A DNA stretch of 64,000 nt from Opitutus sp. ER46 (GCF_003054705.1 NZ_QAYX01000024.1:1-64000), one strand, 5' to 3'; positions 17,086-26,562 are shown, counted from the stretch's first letter. Numbers and translations: made by a program. The notes: a model not told the origin generated them from the sequence alone.

Positions 17086-19515
17086 ATGCTCTCGGATCTT
17101 CGCTTTGCGCTCCGGCTGCTCGCCAAGCAGCCCGGCTTCACCCTGCTTGCCGTGCTCACGATGGCCGTGGCCATCGGTGCCAACACCGCTCTGTTCAGCG
17201 TCCTGAACAGCGTCGTGCTGCGGCCGATCGATTACCCGGCACCGGACCAGCTCGTGCGGCTCTGGGTGGTCAACAAGCCGAGGAATATCGAATTTCCGGC
17301 CATCTCCTGGCCCCGGTACGCCCAGTTTCGCGACCACGCGACGATGTTCAGCGGACTCGCGATTACCGCGGGCAACTCCGTGACGCTCACCGAGCGGGGC
17401 GAGGCGGAACAGGTGCCGAGCCTGCAGGCGAGTGCGAACTTTCTCTCCACGCTGGGGCTGGCGCCACAGCTGGGCCGTGGATTCACGGCGGCGGAGGATG
17501 AGGCGGGCGGTCCCAATGTCGCTCTGATCAGCGATCGCATCTGGCAGACCCGCTTCGGCGGCACGCCGGACGTTCTGGGCAAGGTGGTGACGATCGACGG
17601 CGTGCCTTACACCGTCGTCGGGGTGCTGCCGAAGGCGATGCCGGTGCCGTTTCACCAAGTGGAAATCGTGAACCCCCGGCCACTGGAGATCCCGTACGTC
17701 CCCGCGCAGGCGCGTGACGGCGGTGCGGTCGTGTGGCAGGTGACGGGGCGGCTGAAGCCGGGCGTCACCCGGGAAGCGGCGGAGAAGCAGCTCCTTCAGC
17801 TCGACGCTGCGCTCCGGGAGCAGCGGCCGCAGCTGATTGATGCCGACAACGCGCTGCAGCTCCGACCTTTTGCGGACGAAATCATTCCGGCGCAGGTGCG
17901 GTTGGGCACGTGGGTGCTGGGCGCGGCGGTGGTGGCGATTCTCCTGATCGCGTGCGCCAACATTGCGAATCTGTCGCTGGCGCGGCTCGCGTCCCGCACG
18001 AAGGAGATCGCGGTGCGGACCTCGCTCGGCGCGGGTCGTGGTGCCATCGTGCGCCAGTTCCTCGTCGAGAGCCTGCTGATTGCCGCGACGGGAGGCGCCT
18101 TGGGCGTGCTGTTCGCGGCGTGGAGCCTGGATGGCATCCGGTTGTTTGCCGGAGACCAGATTCCCCGGATCGATCGCGTGGCGGTCGATGGCGCCACGCT
18201 GCTGTTCGCCATGCTGGCCACGGGAGCGGCCGCGCTGCTCGTGGGCCTCTATCCGGCATGGCAGGCGACGCGGACTGACGTGCAGGTGGTGTTGAAGGAC
18301 ACCGGCCGCGGGACCGCGGGCAGCCATGCGAACAAGCTCTTCCGCAGTTCGCTGGTGGTGGCGGAAATCGCGCTTTCGCTGGTACTGCTGATCGGCGCCT
18401 CGCTGCTGCTGTACAGCTTCTCGCGGCTGCAGCGGACCCGGCTCGGCGTGGTGCCCGACGGAGTGGCGGTGGCGCAGGTCAATCTGCCGGAGCGGGACTA
18501 CGACACGGGCGCCAAGCAGCGGGAGTTTGTGCGGGTGCTCCAGCAGAAGCTGGACACGGCGCCGGAGCTGGCGGCCGGGGGGGCCGGTTTCGGTGTGCCG
18601 CTGACGGATTCGCAGGCGGTCACTCCGTACTCGGTCGGGGGCAGGCCACCGCTGCCGGTGCACCAGCGCAGTCTGGTTTCGTTGCGGCAGGTGACGCCGG
18701 GCTTCTTTCGCGCGCTCGGGATGCGGTTGAAAGAGGGGCGGTTGCTGACGGATGCCGATCGCGCGGGCAATCCGCTCGTGGGGGTGATTGGCGAGAGTTT
18801 TGCGCGCAAGCTGTTTCCGGAAGGGTCAGCGATCGGGCAGTCGCTGGTTTTCGGGCGAAATGGAGAAACCCGCTGCGAGATTGTCGGTGTGATCGAGGAC
18901 GTGAAGTCGGCCGGTTTGGCGGCGCCGGTACCCGACGAGATCTATTGGGCCCATGCGCAGCGCGGGAACGGAATCTTTCACGTGGTGGGCAAGGCGCAGC
19001 CGGGGCTGGCAGCGGGGGCGGTTCTTCCGGTCCTGCGGCGGCTGGTGCGGGAGATTGACCCGAATGTGGCGCTCGCGACGCCCCGCACGATGGACGAACT
19101 TGTGGCGGCGAACGTGGCCACGACGAAAGGCGTTTCGATGCTCCTCACGGTCTTCGCCGGGCTGGCCGCGCTGCTGGCGACGGTGGGGATCTACGGCGTG
19201 ATGGCGTACAATGTGAGCCAGCGCACGGCGGAGATCGGCGTTCGCATGGCCCTCGGCGCCACGGCGGGCAGCATCTTTCACTTGGTGTTGCGGAATGCCG
19301 GCCTGCTGGTCGGGCTGGGTCTCGCGATTGGACTGGGCATATCCCTGGCGGCCAGCCGGGTCCTGCAGCAGCTCCTCTACGAGGTGAAGCCCTTTGACCC
19401 GATCGTGTTTGCGGCGGTGGCCACCGTCCTGGCCTCGGTGGGCCTGCTGGCCGCTTTGATTCCGGCGCGTCGGGCCATGCTGCTGGATCCGCTGACGGCA
19501 TTGCGCGCCGAGTAA
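17086..19515 (+). CDS. MacB-type ABC permease, duplicated (ADOP-like)
   Basis: Membrane subunit of 809 aa built as two copies of the MacB periplasmic core plus FtsX domain. It begins with a basic stretch (LRFALRLLAKQPGFTLLAVLTMAVAIGAN), as in the acidobacterial duplicated orphan permease family common in Acidobacteria and Verrucomicrobia. Eight membrane segments are expected, and the FtsX signatures are visible twice (ANIANLSLARLASRTKEIAVR mid-protein, SQRTAEIGVRMALGA near the end). It ends with the family-typical IPARRAMLLDPLTALRAE. Exported substrates of this family are mostly unknown; antibiotic, peptide or lipid export are possibilities. It pairs with the ATPase at 16071 and the adaptor at 14611. 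Confidence 0.92.
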   Translation: MLSDLRFALRLLAKQPGFTLLAVLTMAVAIGANTALFSVLNSVVLRPIDYPAPDQLVRLWVVNKPRNIEFPAISWPRYAQFRDHATMFSGLAITAGNSVTLTERGEAEQVPSLQASANFLSTLGLAPQLGRGFTAAEDEAGGPNVALISDRIWQTRFGGTPDVLGKVVTIDGVPYTVVGVLPKAMPVPFHQVEIVNPRPLEIPYVPAQARDGGAVVWQVTGRLKPGVTREAAEKQLLQLDAALREQRPQLIDADNALQLRPFADEIIPAQVRLGTWVLGAAVVAILLIACANIANLSLARLASRTKEIAVRTSLGAGRGAIVRQFLVESLLIAATGGALGVLFAAWSLDGIRLFAGDQIPRIDRVAVDGATLLFAMLATGAAALLVGLYPAWQATRTDVQVVLKDTGRGTAGSHANKLFRSSLVVAEIALSLVLLIGASLLLYSFSRLQRTRLGVVPDGVAVAQVNLPERDYDTGAKQREFVRVLQQKLDTAPELAAGGAGFGVPLTDSQAVTPYSVGGRPPLPVHQRSLVSLRQVTPGFFRALGMRLKEGRLLTDADRAGNPLVGVIGESFARKLFPEGSAIGQSLVFGRNGETRCEIVGVIEDVKSAGLAAPVPDEIYWAHAQRGNGIFHVVGKAQPGLAAGAVLPVLRRLVREIDPNVALATPRTMDELVAANVATTKGVSMLLTVFAGLAALLATVGIYGVMAYNVSQRTAEIGVRMALGATAGSIFHLVLRNAGLLVGLGLAIGLGISLAASRVLQQLLYEVKPFDPIVFAAVATVLASVGLLAALIPARRAMLLDPLTALRAE

Positions 19516-19598
19516 GGGGCTTGCCCGCTCCCGCCGGCAAGCGGGTGGGCGGGCGTGCCGTGCCTTGACGAACTCTTTCCCACTCACCCAACCCACCC

Positions 19599-22145
19599 AT
19601 GCTCGTTCAAAACTTCGTCCAGGACGCCCGTGTAGGCGTGCGGATGCTCCTCAAGGAGAAATCCTTTTCCGTGCTCGCGGTGCTCGTGCTGGCGCTCGGT
19701 ATCGGCGGCGTCGCGACGACGTTCAGTGTCGTCAATGCCGTGATGTTGCGCGGGTTCTCGTATCCGAACGCCGACCGGCTGGCGGGCGTGCAGGTGATCA
19801 ATGTCACCGATCCGACCCAGCGCGTGGCGAATCTGAACGGGTTTGGCAGCCAGATCTTCCCGCTCGATTTCGAGGAGATGGTCGCGCAGCAGCGCTCGTT
19901 CGAGCGACTCGCCGCGTACATCTCCGGCTCGACCGTGAATATGACGATCGACGGCACGGCGTGGCGTTTCACGGGGGCGTACGTGACCCAGGACTTTTTC
20001 CGGGCACTGGGCGTGGCCCCGATCCTGGGGCGGAATTTCACCGCCGAGGACAACAAGCCCGGGGCGGAGAAGGTCGCCCTCCTCAGCCACGAGCTGTGGC
20101 AGAGTCATTTCGCGGCGGCGCCGACGGTCGTGGGCAAGGCGGTGCGCATCAATGGTCGGGCGGCGACGGTGATCGGGGTGATGCCGCCGGGCTTTCGGTT
20201 TCCAGTCAACGAGCAGCTGTGGGTGCCGCTCTACGCGGAGTTTCCGCCCGCGGCGCGCAACTCGCAGACGGCGCGTGTGCAGGGCGTTTCGGTGCTGGGC
20301 GCCCTGGGGCGAGGTGTTGCCTTTGAGCAGGCGCAGGCGGAATTCACCGGGATTGCCCGGCGGCTGGCGGCGGAGTTTCCCGACACGAACAAGGGTTACG
20401 AGACCGCGGCCATCCGGCCATTGATCAAGTCGTTCCTTTCGCCGGCGCTTTCGGGCCAGCTCCTGACGATGCTGGGGTTCTGCCTGATCATCCTGCTGAT
20501 CGCTTGCGTGAACGTGATGAACATGCAGTTCGCCCGCGCGGCGCTGCGGGCGAAGGAGTTGGCGGTGCGTTCATCGCTGGGCGCGACGCGCTCCCGGTTG
20601 ATCCGGCAGATGCTTACCGAGAGCCTGATTGTGGCGCTGATCGGGGCGGTGTTTGGGGTGGGCGTGGCGGCGTATGCGACCGGCTTCCTGCAGGACGTGA
20701 CCCACAACCTGGCCAACCCGTTGCCGGACTACATCGTGTTCAACGTCGATGGCCGGGTGCTCGCGATCGCCGTGGTCGCGGCCATGATGTCGGCGGTGGT
20801 GTCGGGGTTCGTGCCGGCCTGGGTGTCATCGCGGGCGTCGGCCGTGGAGGCGTTGAAGGAGTCGGGGCGCGGCAACACGAGCCGGAGCATCACGCTCATC
20901 ACCCGGGGGCTAGTGGCCATGCAGATTCTCCTGAGTTGCATCCTGCTCATCGGCGCCCTGCTGGAGGTACAGTCGGTGGTGCGGCAGCAACGGATCGACT
21001 ACGGCTATGATACCCAGGCGGTGCTCGTGGGCCGCATGGGGCTGATGGACGCGGCCTATCCGACAGGTGAGTCCAGGAAGCTGTTTTTCGACCGGCTGCT
21101 GCGGGAATTGAGGAATCATCCGGAATTTGAGCAGGCGGCGCTGACCAATCGGTTTCGAATGACGTTTTCGGGCGCGGCGAAGATCGAGATCGAAGGTCGC
21201 GCCTACCGCGCCGACGATTCCGATCGGCCGCTCACGAACTTTGAGCAGGTCTCGGATGGCTACTTCGAGACCCTGGGGGTGAAGCGGGTCGAAGGCCGGG
21301 ATTTCGCGGCCGACGACGAGGATCGCAAGTTGCCGGTCGCCATCGTGAACGCGGCCTTCGCGCGGAAGTATTTTGGGCAGGAGAGCGCGGTGGGCAGGCG
21401 CTTCCGGACGGTGGTCAACAACGGACAGCTCTTCGGCCCCTGGCGCACCATTGTCGGCGTCGTGCAGACGACGCGGATGGTCGGCCCCTTCAACAATCCC
21501 AATCTCGACGAAGCCGGTTTCTACGTGCCGTACTTCGGGGCGCCGACCGGCCCTCTCCTCGAAGGCCCATTCCCGCACCAATTTGCGACAATCGTGGTCC
21601 GGCCCCGCGGGGGTGCGTCGCGGGTGCACGCGCTCGCTCCGGCGCTGCAGCGCGAGGTCAATCGGGTCGATCCGGATCTCCCCTTGTACTTTGTGGGCAG
21701 TGCCCAGGAGAACCAGGCGACGTTCATTGCGCCGAACCGGATTATCGCGGGCATGTTCACCTTGTTTGGCGCGGTTGCCGTCCTCCTTGCCTCGGTCGGC
21801 CTATATGGCGTGACCAGCTTCTCGGTTAACCAGCGCACCCAGGAGTTTGGAATTCGCATGGCCCTGGGCGCGGACCGGAGGCGGATTCTGACCCTGGTTC
21901 TCAGGCAGGGGGCCTACCAGTACGTGATCGGCGCGGTTCTGGGCCTCGGTTTGACGCTGACGATCGCGCTGATCGCCCGGCAGGCGATCGTGCAAAGTGC
22001 CCTCCTCTTCGAAGTGAGCCCGGCGGATCCGGCCACGTACCTGGGCGTGGCGGCACTGCTGGGCCTGGTGGCTCTCGTGGCGACGATCATTCCCGCCCGG
22101 CGAGCGACGCGGGTTGACCCGATGGTCGCGCTGCGGGCGGAGTAG
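19599..22145 (+). CDS. MacB-type ABC permease, duplicated (ADOP-like), second paralogue
   Basis: Permease of 848 aa with the same double MacB-core/FtsX architecture as its upstream neighbour but clearly diverged. The N-terminal anchor is DARVGVRMLLKEKSFSVLAV, the middle FtsX motif is NVMNMQFARAALRAKELAVRSSLGA, the last is NQRTQEFGIRMALGADRRRI, and it ends with IPARRATRVDPMVALRAE. Two such permeases after one ATPase suggest a heterodimeric transporter or two alternative transporters sharing one ATPase. It is the last gene of the cassette; 445 bp separate it from the second half of the secretion-like locus. Confidence 0.92.
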   Translation: MLVQNFVQDARVGVRMLLKEKSFSVLAVLVLALGIGGVATTFSVVNAVMLRGFSYPNADRLAGVQVINVTDPTQRVANLNGFGSQIFPLDFEEMVAQQRSFERLAAYISGSTVNMTIDGTAWRFTGAYVTQDFFRALGVAPILGRNFTAEDNKPGAEKVALLSHELWQSHFAAAPTVVGKAVRINGRAATVIGVMPPGFRFPVNEQLWVPLYAEFPPAARNSQTARVQGVSVLGALGRGVAFEQAQAEFTGIARRLAAEFPDTNKGYETAAIRPLIKSFLSPALSGQLLTMLGFCLIILLIACVNVMNMQFARAALRAKELAVRSSLGATRSRLIRQMLTESLIVALIGAVFGVGVAAYATGFLQDVTHNLANPLPDYIVFNVDGRVLAIAVVAAMMSAVVSGFVPAWVSSRASAVEALKESGRGNTSRSITLITRGLVAMQILLSCILLIGALLEVQSVVRQQRIDYGYDTQAVLVGRMGLMDAAYPTGESRKLFFDRLLRELRNHPEFEQAALTNRFRMTFSGAAKIEIEGRAYRADDSDRPLTNFEQVSDGYFETLGVKRVEGRDFAADDEDRKLPVAIVNAAFARKYFGQESAVGRRFRTVVNNGQLFGPWRTIVGVVQTTRMVGPFNNPNLDEAGFYVPYFGAPTGPLLEGPFPHQFATIVVRPRGGASRVHALAPALQREVNRVDPDLPLYFVGSAQENQATFIAPNRIIAGMFTLFGAVAVLLASVGLYGVTSFSVNQRTQEFGIRMALGADRRRILTLVLRQGAYQYVIGAVLGLGLTLTIALIARQAIVQSALLFEVSPADPATYLGVAALLGLVALVATIIPARRATRVDPMVALRAE

Positions 22146-22590
22146 GCCCCGGCTGGGGCGCGAAAAGGCCCCTGTGGAAATACCAGTGGCAAACGGTTGG
22201 CGTTCATAAAACCGTTGTGGTTCGCCCGTGCCCGGGCAGGGGCTGGCGACGTCAAACTCTGTCGTTCCCACGGGGCCCGCCGTTGGCCGGGCCCGCGAGG
22301 AGGGCGGGACCCCATGCGCGCCGCCCGAGGGCGGTCTGCCGCTGATGACACTGGAATCTAACACGAAAAGGTGCATACCGAGAGGCGCGGCGCTACGAAG
22401 GGCTGCAGAAAGTGAACATTGGAGAAACTAACCCCGACAAATCGCGTCCATGCCCCTGAATCCCCGGGCTCAATGGTCACCCGCAAACAATACGCAAGCA
22501 TCGCAGTTGCGCGTGCGCAGCACCTGCTGCTACGGTGTGTTTACCCGGTTTTGATTTTGACTAACTAAATTTCGCACATCTCTTCAACCC
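22146..22590 (+). other. 445-bp spacer with probable promoter for the second half of the secretion locus
   Basis: No gene is seen. Near the start are short GC hairpins (GCCCC/GGGGC around 22147-22170) and an AACGGTT/AACCGTT stem (22192-22198 with 22210-22216), which could act as a weak terminator. The last ~50 bases turn AT-rich (GTTTTGATTTTGACTAAC, then TAAATTTCGC) and share ACTAAC and CAACCC-ATG wording with the leader at 7931-7960. This suggests a separate promoter resembling that of the first half. Confidence 0.4.
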
Positions 22591-23130
22591 ATGGGCAACG
22601 CAACACAACAAAAGTACGGGCAGTTCGTTACGAAGCAGTCTCCCATCCTCTACGCGAAGCAGGAGATCGGCGGCATCATGGTGCGCCCGGATTCGCGGGC
22701 CGTGATGCGCAAGGCGATCGAAGGCCATCCCGTCGAGGTCGGTTCAGGCAACGACTACATCAATTTGTATCATGTGTTTGAGCGCATGGTCGAAGGCGAC
22801 CGCCGGCTCGGGAAGCTGAAGCTCATCCGCAAGCAGATTGGACACTCGCGCTGGCTCATCTTCGTCGTGCCGGAGAACGCCGCCGCCCCCGAAGTCCCGC
22901 TCGTCGACGGCTACGATCCGAAGCGCGGCCGCTACAAGCGGTATGCCGAGCAACTGGCCGCCGGCAATGCCGTGCAGCTGCCCAGCAAGGTCGAGGCGGT
23001 CAAGGCGCGGCGCGCCTGGCAGCTCTACGTGCCGGCGGAAAAACGCCGCCAGCTGCGCTCCACGATCCGGAAGGTGCCGCGGACCGGTCGCTTCCTTGTC
23101 GCGGTGCTCCCGCGGGAAAAGTCAAAATAG
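22591..23130 (+). CDS. Unknown basic protein with an internal repeat
   Basis: I do not recognise this 179-aa soluble protein. It is strongly basic (many Lys and Arg) without signal or membrane segment, so it is probably cytosolic and might bind nucleic acid. It seems to contain two related halves. Residues about 45-99 run from GHPVEVGS to SRWLIFVVPEN, and residues about 124-178 run from GNAVQLPS to GRFLVAVLPREK. Both end in an Arg/Lys cluster followed by a hydrophobic strand and P-R/E. It opens the second half of the locus, directly after a likely promoter, and 28 bp before the AAA+ gene. A regulator or structural role is possible, but nothing proves either. Confidence 0.6.
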   Translation: MGNATQQKYGQFVTKQSPILYAKQEIGGIMVRPDSRAVMRKAIEGHPVEVGSGNDYINLYHVFERMVEGDRRLGKLKLIRKQIGHSRWLIFVVPENAAAPEVPLVDGYDPKRGRYKRYAEQLAAGNAVQLPSKVEAVKARRAWQLYVPAEKRRQLRSTIRKVPRTGRFLVAVLPREKSK

Positions 23131-23158
23131 AATTGACGGGGTAAAAGTATTTGGCTGA

Positions 23159-24268
23159 ATGCCAGGTGTGGCGCACCTGGCCCAGCTTGAAGCGTACCTG
23201 AATCACCGCCTGCTCGGGCAGCCGGAGGCGGTGGCCGAGTTTTCCTCCGCGATCGTGCGCGCCGAATGTGGTCCGGCGCGGCCGGGGCGCACGCGGGCGT
23301 TCCTCCTCCTGCTCGGGCCCACCGGCACGGGGAAGACCGAGATGGTGCATCTCACCGCGCGGTTTCTCTACGGCGCCGCGGCGGCGCAGCGCCTCGAGCG
23401 GTTCGACATGGGGGAGTATCAGCACCCCGATTCCGTGGTGCGGCTCCTCGGCTCACCGGCCCAGCCGCCGTTGCTTGGTCGGGCCATCGACCGGCTGAAC
23501 GCCGCCGGTGGTGGCATCCTGCTGCTGGACGAGATCGAAAAGGCGTTTCCGGATCTGCTCACGGCGCTCCTGTCGTTTGATTCCGCGCGGTCCACGATGT
23601 TCGACGGGACGACGCGCGACCTGACCCGGCTGGTCGTGGTCCTGACCTCGAATCTGGGTGCCGCCGAGGCCGCGCGCATGGAAAACAGCGGCTACAGTGC
23701 CATCTGCCGCAAGCTGCGGCACGCGGCGGAGGAGCGCTTCCGCAAGGAAGGGGTGGCGCGGTTCACCTCGGTGAACTGCATGAACGTCCTGACGTATCCC
23801 GTCCAGGAGCAGATCACCCGCAACCTCGTGGCCGCGGAGCTCGAACTGCAGAGCCAGCACCTGCGCCGCGTGATTTCGGCTGAATCCGAGGTTGTCACCT
23901 TTCTTGTCGGCAAAGGATTTTCGCCCGACCTGGGGGCGCGGCATATCCGCAACTGCGTGGAGCGCCATGTCGGGAATGCCCTCCGGGCCTTTGCCTTGGC
24001 CGGTGCGGATGATCCACCTGCGCGGGCCACGCGCGCGCCCCTGGCCGACCGCTGGTCGGATGCGCTGCTGCTCACGGTCGAGGCGGACGAACTCGTCGCC
24101 CGGCCTGCCGAACGCAGTGCCGCGCTCCGGGGAGTGCTCACCCGGCAGGTGCCGGCACCGGCGGCCGAGCCCCGGACGCGCCAGCCGTTCGCGGACCGGG
24201 CCGCGTCACGCTTTAGCCAACCCCAAACCAGCGATGCTCCCCGAACCTCCCCTGTCTGCCCCGCGTGA
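23159..24268 (+). CDS. Clp-D2-like AAA+ ATPase
   Basis: Single-module AAA+ ATPase of 369 aa resembling the second ATPase domain of ClpA/ClpB/ClpV. Residues 18-27 (LLGQPEAVAE) match the Clp start. Walker A is GPTGTGKT at 53-60, Walker B ILLLDEIEK at 120-128, sensor 1 TSN at 163-165, a candidate arginine finger R201 in FRKEGVARF, and sensor 2 GARHIR at 259-264. ATPase chemistry therefore looks intact. The Clp N-terminal domain, D1 ring and middle domain are absent. The aromatic pore loop GYVG, expected between 95 and 108, is replaced by SPAQPPLLG. The last ~85 residues are a Pro/Arg-rich tail. Its place before VirB8-10-like genes suggests it serves the secretion machine in place of VirB11 or a coupling ATPase; that is inference. 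Confidence 0.85.
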   Translation: MPGVAHLAQLEAYLNHRLLGQPEAVAEFSSAIVRAECGPARPGRTRAFLLLLGPTGTGKTEMVHLTARFLYGAAAAQRLERFDMGEYQHPDSVVRLLGSPAQPPLLGRAIDRLNAAGGGILLLDEIEKAFPDLLTALLSFDSARSTMFDGTTRDLTRLVVVLTSNLGAAEAARMENSGYSAICRKLRHAAEERFRKEGVARFTSVNCMNVLTYPVQEQITRNLVAAELELQSQHLRRVISAESEVVTFLVGKGFSPDLGARHIRNCVERHVGNALRAFALAGADDPPARATRAPLADRWSDALLLTVEADELVARPAERSAALRGVLTRQVPAPAAEPRTRQPFADRAASRFSQPQTSDAPRTSPVCPA

Positions 24269-24794
24269 GAAAACTCTGATTGATGTCGAAGTGCTCGATT
24301 TCGGTCCGCTCTACGAGCAGGCCGTCGAGCACTACCTTTCGCTGCAACCCGAGCGCCGCGGCTGGTCGGCGGAAAAGCGCGGCCGCCTGGTTATTCGCAC
24401 CGAATGCCGCTGGGGGCGCATCAACCTCGAGGACCACTCTTTGTACGTGCTGAACGAGACCGGCGAGGGGCCGCGGGAGCCGCTCTCCGCCACGACCAAG
24501 GCCTACGTGGCGCTCTTTGCCGAAATGCCCCCGCTGGGGAATGACCCCGGGTTCTTCGAGGCCAAGCCGTTCTGCAAGGTTCCCCTCGACGTGCACCTCG
24601 CCACCGCCCTGCGGGCCATTGGCATCGTGGCGCTGGAGGACTTCATCCGGGCGAAGATTCCAGAGATGGAGGCCGCCTATCAGGAGTGGCGCACGGTCCT
24701 CCAGCAGGCGCGCGCGCGGATTCTCGCCGCCCGGGCCCGCCAACCGAGCGGCGCGGCCACGAAGGCCGATACCCACACGCGTTTGCGCGGCTGA
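24234..24794 (+). CDS. Unknown soluble protein of the secretion locus
   Basis: Protein of 186 aa without recognised family, signal peptide or membrane segment. Residues 20-60 are polar with several Trp and Tyr, the middle (90-140) is moderately hydrophobic, and the C-terminal ~50 residues form an Ala/Arg/Gln-rich helix (EWRTVLQQARARILAARAR). Its start overlaps the end of the AAA+ gene by 35 bp, so the two are probably translated together and may interact. It is followed after 29 bp by the VirB8-like gene. The start at 24234 is the first ATG giving a sensible N terminus. Confidence 0.6.
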   Translation: MLPEPPLSAPREKTLIDVEVLDFGPLYEQAVEHYLSLQPERRGWSAEKRGRLVIRTECRWGRINLEDHSLYVLNETGEGPREPLSATTKAYVALFAEMPPLGNDPGFFEAKPFCKVPLDVHLATALRAIGIVALEDFIRAKIPEMEAAYQEWRTVLQQARARILAARARQPSGAATKADTHTRLRG

Positions 24795-24823
24795 TCCGGC
24801 CGGCCCTCCCTACGCCCAGCGCC

Positions 24824-25534
24824 ATGAATGCCGCAGTGTCGCCAGCGGCCGGTGGCACCCCGCCCAGTGAGATCGCCCGGCCTACGCCCCGGCCGGGCGA
24901 CCACGACATGCCCGTTCCGCGCCACACCCCCAGCGTGATCGCGGTGGCGGAGCGCAGGCGAGCCGAGTGGTGGAAGACCAGTGCGCTCCTCGTGAGCTTG
25001 GCCGCCCTCGCCCTGGCATACCTGACCATCCGGGCGGGACGGTCCATCGAGCGGATTTATGTCATGGATCCGCTGGGCAATGTGCACGCCGGGCCGGTCG
25101 AGCCGATGGCCGACTCGCGCCGGTTCTTCCACGTCACGGCCATCTACGCGACGAATGCCGCGCTGCAGCGCTCTCCCATGGGCTTCGACTTGGCGGAAGT
25201 CCTGAAACTCTACTACACGCCCCGCGCCGTGGCGAAACTGCAGGAGGATCACAAGCGCCGCGAAAACGACGTCCGCCGGCGCAATCTGCAGTGGAAACCC
25301 ATCATCGATCAGATCAGCGATCCGGTTCCCGCCGGAGCGAACCGGCTCATCGAGGTCCGGGGGCGGATCATCATGGCCGGTGCCTACGCCAATCGCTCGT
25401 TCTATGACGAACGTCCATTCACCCTGGCGCTGACGCTCGGCCGCAACCCTGACCTTGGCCAGGCGGGAGCCTATCCCTGGGTGTGTCAGGACGTGGATCT
25501 CCGCGTCACGGAGGCAGAAAGGAAGACGCCGTGA
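24824..25534 (+). CDS. VirB8/TrbF-like inner-membrane protein
   Basis: Bitopic protein of 236 aa. A Pro-rich cytoplasmic N terminus precedes one membrane helix at about 52-69, and the rest is a periplasmic domain of ~160 residues, the VirB8/TrbF plan. The periplasmic part has alternating helices (LAEVLKLYYTPRAVAKLQEDHK) and strands (NRLIEVRGRIIMAGAY) plausible for the NTF2-like VirB8 fold. Typical VirB8 is 220-240 aa. The order, directly before VirB9- and VirB10-like genes, is the canonical one. It overlaps the next gene by 4 bp (GTGA), so coupling is likely. Confidence 0.72.
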   Translation: MNAAVSPAAGGTPPSEIARPTPRPGDHDMPVPRHTPSVIAVAERRRAEWWKTSALLVSLAALALAYLTIRAGRSIERIYVMDPLGNVHAGPVEPMADSRRFFHVTAIYATNAALQRSPMGFDLAEVLKLYYTPRAVAKLQEDHKRRENDVRRRNLQWKPIIDQISDPVPAGANRLIEVRGRIIMAGAYANRSFYDERPFTLALTLGRNPDLGQAGAYPWVCQDVDLRVTEAERKTP

Positions 25535-26562
25535 GCCTGCGCACGCTGCTGCTCCTTGTGGTGTTGGTGGTGGTGCGGTCCCTCGCGGCGGCGCCCGAAT
25601 CCAGCGGGGCCATCCAGACCGTAGAGCTCGATCCGCAGCGGCCCTACTACATCCCGTGCCATCCGCGGGTGACCACCACCATCCGGTTTCCGGGCCCCAT
25701 CGGCGCACCGGAAGGCGCGGTCAACGTCTTCACCGAAGATGCCAGCCGCCAGCCGGCGGAGTACCTGGTGGCATGGCAGGCGGGGGATGCGCATTTCACC
25801 ATCACGCCCTTCAAGGACGCCCAGCTGGCCAACCTCAATGTCCCGCATGACGGGCTCACGTTCGTGTTCTATCTCTACCTGGTGGCCGAGCCATTGCGGG
25901 CGGTCGCCTCCGTCAACATCGTGCGGCCGGGGGCCGGGCCGACGCGCCTGCTTCCAGCGGGCGACGCCGCCGGCAAGATCGAGCGGACCACCAAGATGCC
26001 CGCCTCCGAGTACGTGCCCGCCACACCCGCCCGGCTCCTGGGATTCCTGGATCGCCTCAAGCTCCTGCATGCCACCCCGCCCGGACCTACGCTGGACGAA
26101 ATGACCCGGGCCATGCGGGTCGAAGTGGCGGCGACCTCCGAAGCGCTGACATCGCGCGTTGGAGGCGCGCCGCATGGACCCATCCGCCAGGGACTCGTCG
26201 CCGCGTTGGGCTCGGGCCTCAACGACGCCGGGGTCTTTCAGTTGATCCTGCTGCGGACGGTCCGGGATCTTCGCACCGGTTGCATCGGTTTCATCTGCCT
26301 GCTGCGCAACACCTCAACCCAGGTGCTGGCATTCGATGTGAACAGTTTCGGTGCGCGGGCGGGCGCGGAATACCTGGGCCAGCGGATCAGCGATGCGACT
26401 CCCATCCTGAAACCTGGCGAGCAGAGTCCGGCCTACTTCATCGTGCAACCGCCGGCGGCACGCCCCCTCCTGGCGGACAACCCCTGGCGACTGACGGTCG
26501 ATCTGGTGAGCCCCCGGCTCGACGCGGCGGCGGCACTCGCGGGCAAGGAGGCCAAGCCATGA
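25531..26562 (+). CDS. VirB9/TrbG-like periplasmic protein
   Basis: Exported protein of 343 aa starting at a GTG that overlaps the preceding stop (GTGA). A strong signal peptide covers residues 1-20 (LLLLVVLVVVRSLAAA). The following region (YYIPCHPRVTTTIRFPGPIGA) matches the start of the VirB9/TrbG beta domain, where a strand-rich segment reads clues such as T-x-I-x-F-P. The remainder is longer than in standard VirB9 and its C-terminal ~120 residues do not show the family ending I would expect. VirB9 forms the outer-membrane core ring with VirB7 and VirB10. It overlaps the VirB10-like gene by 4 bp. Confidence 0.68.
   Translation: MSLRTLLLLVVLVVVRSLAAAPESSGAIQTVELDPQRPYYIPCHPRVTTTIRFPGPIGAPEGAVNVFTEDASRQPAEYLVAWQAGDAHFTITPFKDAQLANLNVPHDGLTFVFYLYLVAEPLRAVASVNIVRPGAGPTRLLPAGDAAGKIERTTKMPASEYVPATPARLLGFLDRLKLLHATPPGPTLDEMTRAMRVEVAATSEALTSRVGGAPHGPIRQGLVAALGSGLNDAGVFQLILLRTVRDLRTGCIGFICLLRNTSTQVLAFDVNSFGARAGAEYLGQRISDATPILKPGEQSPAYFIVQPPAARPLLADNPWRLTVDLVSPRLDAAAALAGKEAKP

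Noticed and set aside
22192-22216. AACGGTT/AACCGTT stem as a strong terminator of the efflux cassette
   Set aside because: Only 7 bp with an 11-nt loop and no U-run; at best weak.
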